Shown here one piece after another: positions 61,600 through 64,000 of a stretch of 64,000 nucleotides of DNA (the stretch's first letter is position 1; every line of letters starts with the position of its first letter). A program made the position numbers and the translations under genes. The notes under the pieces were generated by a model, which saw only the letters and a program-made list of their open reading frames with translations, had not been told where the DNA came from and made no database searches. The stretch is from Amblyornis subalaris (lineage: Eukaryota > Chordata > Aves > Passeriformes > Ptilonorhynchidae), in NCBI GenBank assembly GCA_018881555.1, contig JACAXG010000055.1, positions 5,168,978-5,232,977 on the forward strand, given 5' to 3'.

Positions 61600-64000
61600 G
61601 TGAGAAGAGCCGCGGGAAAGTCGGTGTCGCGGGCCCGGCCCGCCGCCGGCGGGCCCCAGGACGGTGCCGGGCCATGGGGGGCGGCTCTGCCCGGCCTCGC
61701 CGTCCGGCTTCACTGTGGTCCCAACACCGCATTCCTGCCGCCTCGGCCGCCGAGTCCAACGGGACCTCGCAGGGCTTGTGTGTCTCTGCTGCAGGGACCG
61801 TGTCNAGTCGGTCACTACTCGGACCCGGCTCTTTTGTTAGCTCAGTAGTCGGAGCCTTCCAGTGCTGGGCACCTCCAGTTGTCAGGTGGAGATCGCAGGT
61901 GGTCGCAATAAGCGTTGGTTATAACTGTAGCAGAAAGGTTGTTAAGTAATTATCTGAGTGTGCGTTCCCAGCCTGCCATCATGGTTAGAATAATTGACGT
62001 GATTTTGGGGATGTACTCGCCAGAAAATTTTGAGTGGGAGAATGTTTGTAGCTTTTAGGAATGACAAGTTAGGATGTTTTGAAACTTGATACAAGTTATG
62101 ATATTTTTGAAATGCTTTGCAGGAGACTGCATTTTCTAGGCATAGAGACATGTTTTCGTTTCTGCTACTATTTCAAAATATTGTCAATTTTTCAACTTTC
62201 TTTCTGAAATGTTTTCTTCCTGAAAAAAGCACACCAGTCGTTGTATCATTGCAAAGAGCTACAAGCACATTCTCCCATTCAAAATTTTTCAGGGAATACA
62301 CACCCAAAGTCACATTAACTCTTTTGACTGTTACATCAGTGTGGGAATGCACGTTCAGATATTATTTAGCAATAACGTTCTCTGCTTTCATCACTAAACT
62401 GTTTCCACAGAACAGTTTTTTTATGTTCTTTTTGTAAGAATGATGTGTATTCATGGCTTTCAGAGAACAGTAACTCTGTATTTTATACCATTTAGCTGAA
62501 TTCAGCAACACAGTCCTGCTCATCATTTACCTTCTNACATTTTCACTTACCCATGAGCACTAACTGGGAGTGGTTTTGTTTCTCTGGCTATAAACTAACA
62601 TTTTCAGTCCAACTGTTGTTGTTGCTCTAAAATGTTTTCTTTGTAACTTTGCTGAATCCCTGAGGGTAAAACACTTCTGATGCTCCTCCCTTGCACAGGG
62701 TTAGTAGTTGTAGTTAATTTGCAGACAACTGCAGGCTTGTGGAAAAACAAGGACACTGTGGAGAATGTGCGCCTTTTTTTTTTTTTTTTTTTTTTTTTTT
62801 GTGGCATGGAGAGGTTTGTAGTTACATGGAGAGGATTGTTGTTGCATTCTGTTTGGGTGTATTTCCATTGCAGTTATTCCCTGAGTGGTGTAAGGCAAAG
62901 GCACATTCTGTGTCTGGAAATGGACAGTGACACCTGACCCTCGCGTGGGCCTAGAGTAGGACACGCGGAAACTTGACTGTGGAGTGGATGGTGTACATTC
63001 ATGTGGAAAGGCTGCTGGTGGACTGACTTTTTTATTTCCATGGAATCACATAAAAATCCTTTGAGTTTTTATAAACCACCATTCTCAGTCACCACTAGGG
63101 CTAGTATCACTGGTGTTAATGCTGCACCTGTTGCGAAAGTCTAAGCCTCTCAAAAACTGTCATGATTAGAGTCTTTTTGGGTTGGTTCTATCTCAGGTTT
63201 ACTAAGGTTGTACTTACTTATCCTTATGGTCTGGAGATTGTTTTTGATTTGTCAGGAGGGCGTGTTTGTCTCCTTTTATGTGGTTTTTAGTACAGGTTTG
63301 GGTAGATGTTAATGTTGCATATGATTTACTCCTGTTACAATCAGAGACTTCTATAGTAATAATTTCTATTACGAAGCCACATGTAAATCTTAATGTGTCT
63401 TCTGTGGAGATTTTAAATTAAAAAATAATTTTATACCCAGTAACTCGGAGGTAATGTACTTCTAGTTTGTAGAGAGTTTTGATTTTCACACAGTAACATG
63501 CTGTTTTGTAATGTTAGAGACTATGAATAAATCTGTCTTTGGAAGCTTATTTGTTTCAAAGTGTTCTTTTAATACTCCTATGGCCTTTATTGTCTAACCT
63601 GCCACCTTCTGCATTTTTCTGTAGATTTATCATCCTTGCACTTTAGTAGTGGTTAAGAATGGTCTGGTTGGATTTTGGGTGACAAGGGTACATAGAAGAT
63701 TAAATCTTTACAGATATTTCTTTATGAATTTTTGATTTTTTGCAAGAGACAAATGAAAAAATGATAAATCAGGGAAGAGAATTTTTGTAGATTCTTATTG
63801 CAGAGTTAACTCATTTCTTGTTTTAATTCCTGGCCAGAAAAATAAAATAGCCTAAGTTAGCTTAGGTGTCACAAAGAGTTCCTGTTTGGCAGATCTATGA
63901 TTTTTATTAAATTACTTCTTGGTATGCACGTCAATTGCAGCATCATTATTTTTAGTGGTATGTGGAATTCTTTGAAACAGAGAACTGTTGGAACATTTCA
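61600..64000 (+). other. TBC1D22A: TBC1D22A intron 1 (5' part)
   Basis: It begins with a GTGAGA donor in CpG-rich sequence (to about 61880) and then becomes AT-rich. It contains a run of 27 T at 62774-62800. I see no further exon or recognisable repeat up to the window edge. The next human exon would encode the SIQHVYGAQHPPFDPLLH-like segment, which I did not find here. Confidence 0.7.
62774..62800. repeat. Poly-T tract (27 T)
   Basis: An uninterrupted T homopolymer inside TBC1D22A intron 1. No SINE or LINE body is visible next to it, so it is most simply a homopolymer expansion. Its length is likely to vary between individuals or assemblies. Confidence 0.9.

Larger units (their letters stand above)
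61140..61880. promoter_or_regulatory. TBC1D22A: CpG island and promoter of TBC1D22A
   Basis: CpG-dense sequence surrounds TBC1D22A exon 1. Recognisable elements upstream of the start codon are an inverted CCAAT box (ATTGG, 61322-61326), an ETS-type ACTTCCGG (61373-61380), and AACATGGCGGC (61426-61436). The last matches the YY1-type element often found at or just after the start site of TATA-less promoters. The order CCAAT, ETS, YY1 fits a start site near 61400-61430. This is inference from motifs. Confidence 0.8.

Noticed and set aside
61323..61949. 208-codon plus-strand frame over the second CpG island
   Set aside because: It is in a different frame from TBC1D22A exon 1 and low in information, as expected for GC-rich DNA. 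The short exon 61538-61599 with a recognised N-terminus is the real coding part.

Overview
The window is a piece of a bird nuclear genome. Two vertebrate genes can be read exon by exon, and the spaces between exons hold 5'-truncated LINEs of the CR1 type, with the short ATTCTATGATTCTATG-like 3' tails usual in birds. There are no prokaryotic operons, rRNA, tRNA or CRISPR arrays. Scattered single N bases suggest a draft assembly; none falls in a called exon.

Left half (1 to about 35,440): the 5' three-quarters of CERK, ceramide kinase, on the minus strand. Ten coding exons run from the start codon at 34998 down to 3749. Every exon-exon junction keeps frame, all introns are GT-AG, and together they encode 372 codons: an N-terminal PH-type region, then the diacylglycerol-kinase-type catalytic domain with its GGDG motif, then a Cys cluster. 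The C-terminal exons lie beyond the left edge. The promoter and exon 1 sit in a strong CpG island (about 34360-35445). Introns carry CR1 fragments, one of which touches the exon 10 splice donor.

Middle (about 35,440 to 61,140): a 26 kb gene-poor interval separating two divergently transcribed genes. Its CERK-proximal 6 kb is dense in transposable elements (four CR1 fragments and one ERV-like repeat). At 47,099-47,759 there is a GC-rich, LTR-like block with TG...CA ends, flanked on both sides by the same 26-bp sequence. The rest is mostly AT-rich unique sequence, microsatellites, one possible decayed DNA transposon and one unrecognised coding-like patch.

Right end (about 61,140 to 64,000): a second CpG island with the promoter and first coding exon (61538-61599) of TBC1D22A on the plus strand, followed by the start of intron 1. 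The head-to-head CERK/TBC1D22A arrangement is the same as on human 22q13. CERK makes ceramide-1-phosphate; TBC1D22A is a TBC-domain (Rab GAP family) protein. Nothing in the sequence links their functions beyond shared position.

The clearest oddities are the 26-bp direct repeats around the LTR-like block, the CR1 tail abutting the CERK exon 10 donor, and a minimal upstream ORF (ATG, one codon, stop) just before the start codon of both genes. I found no convincing undescribed biological system.
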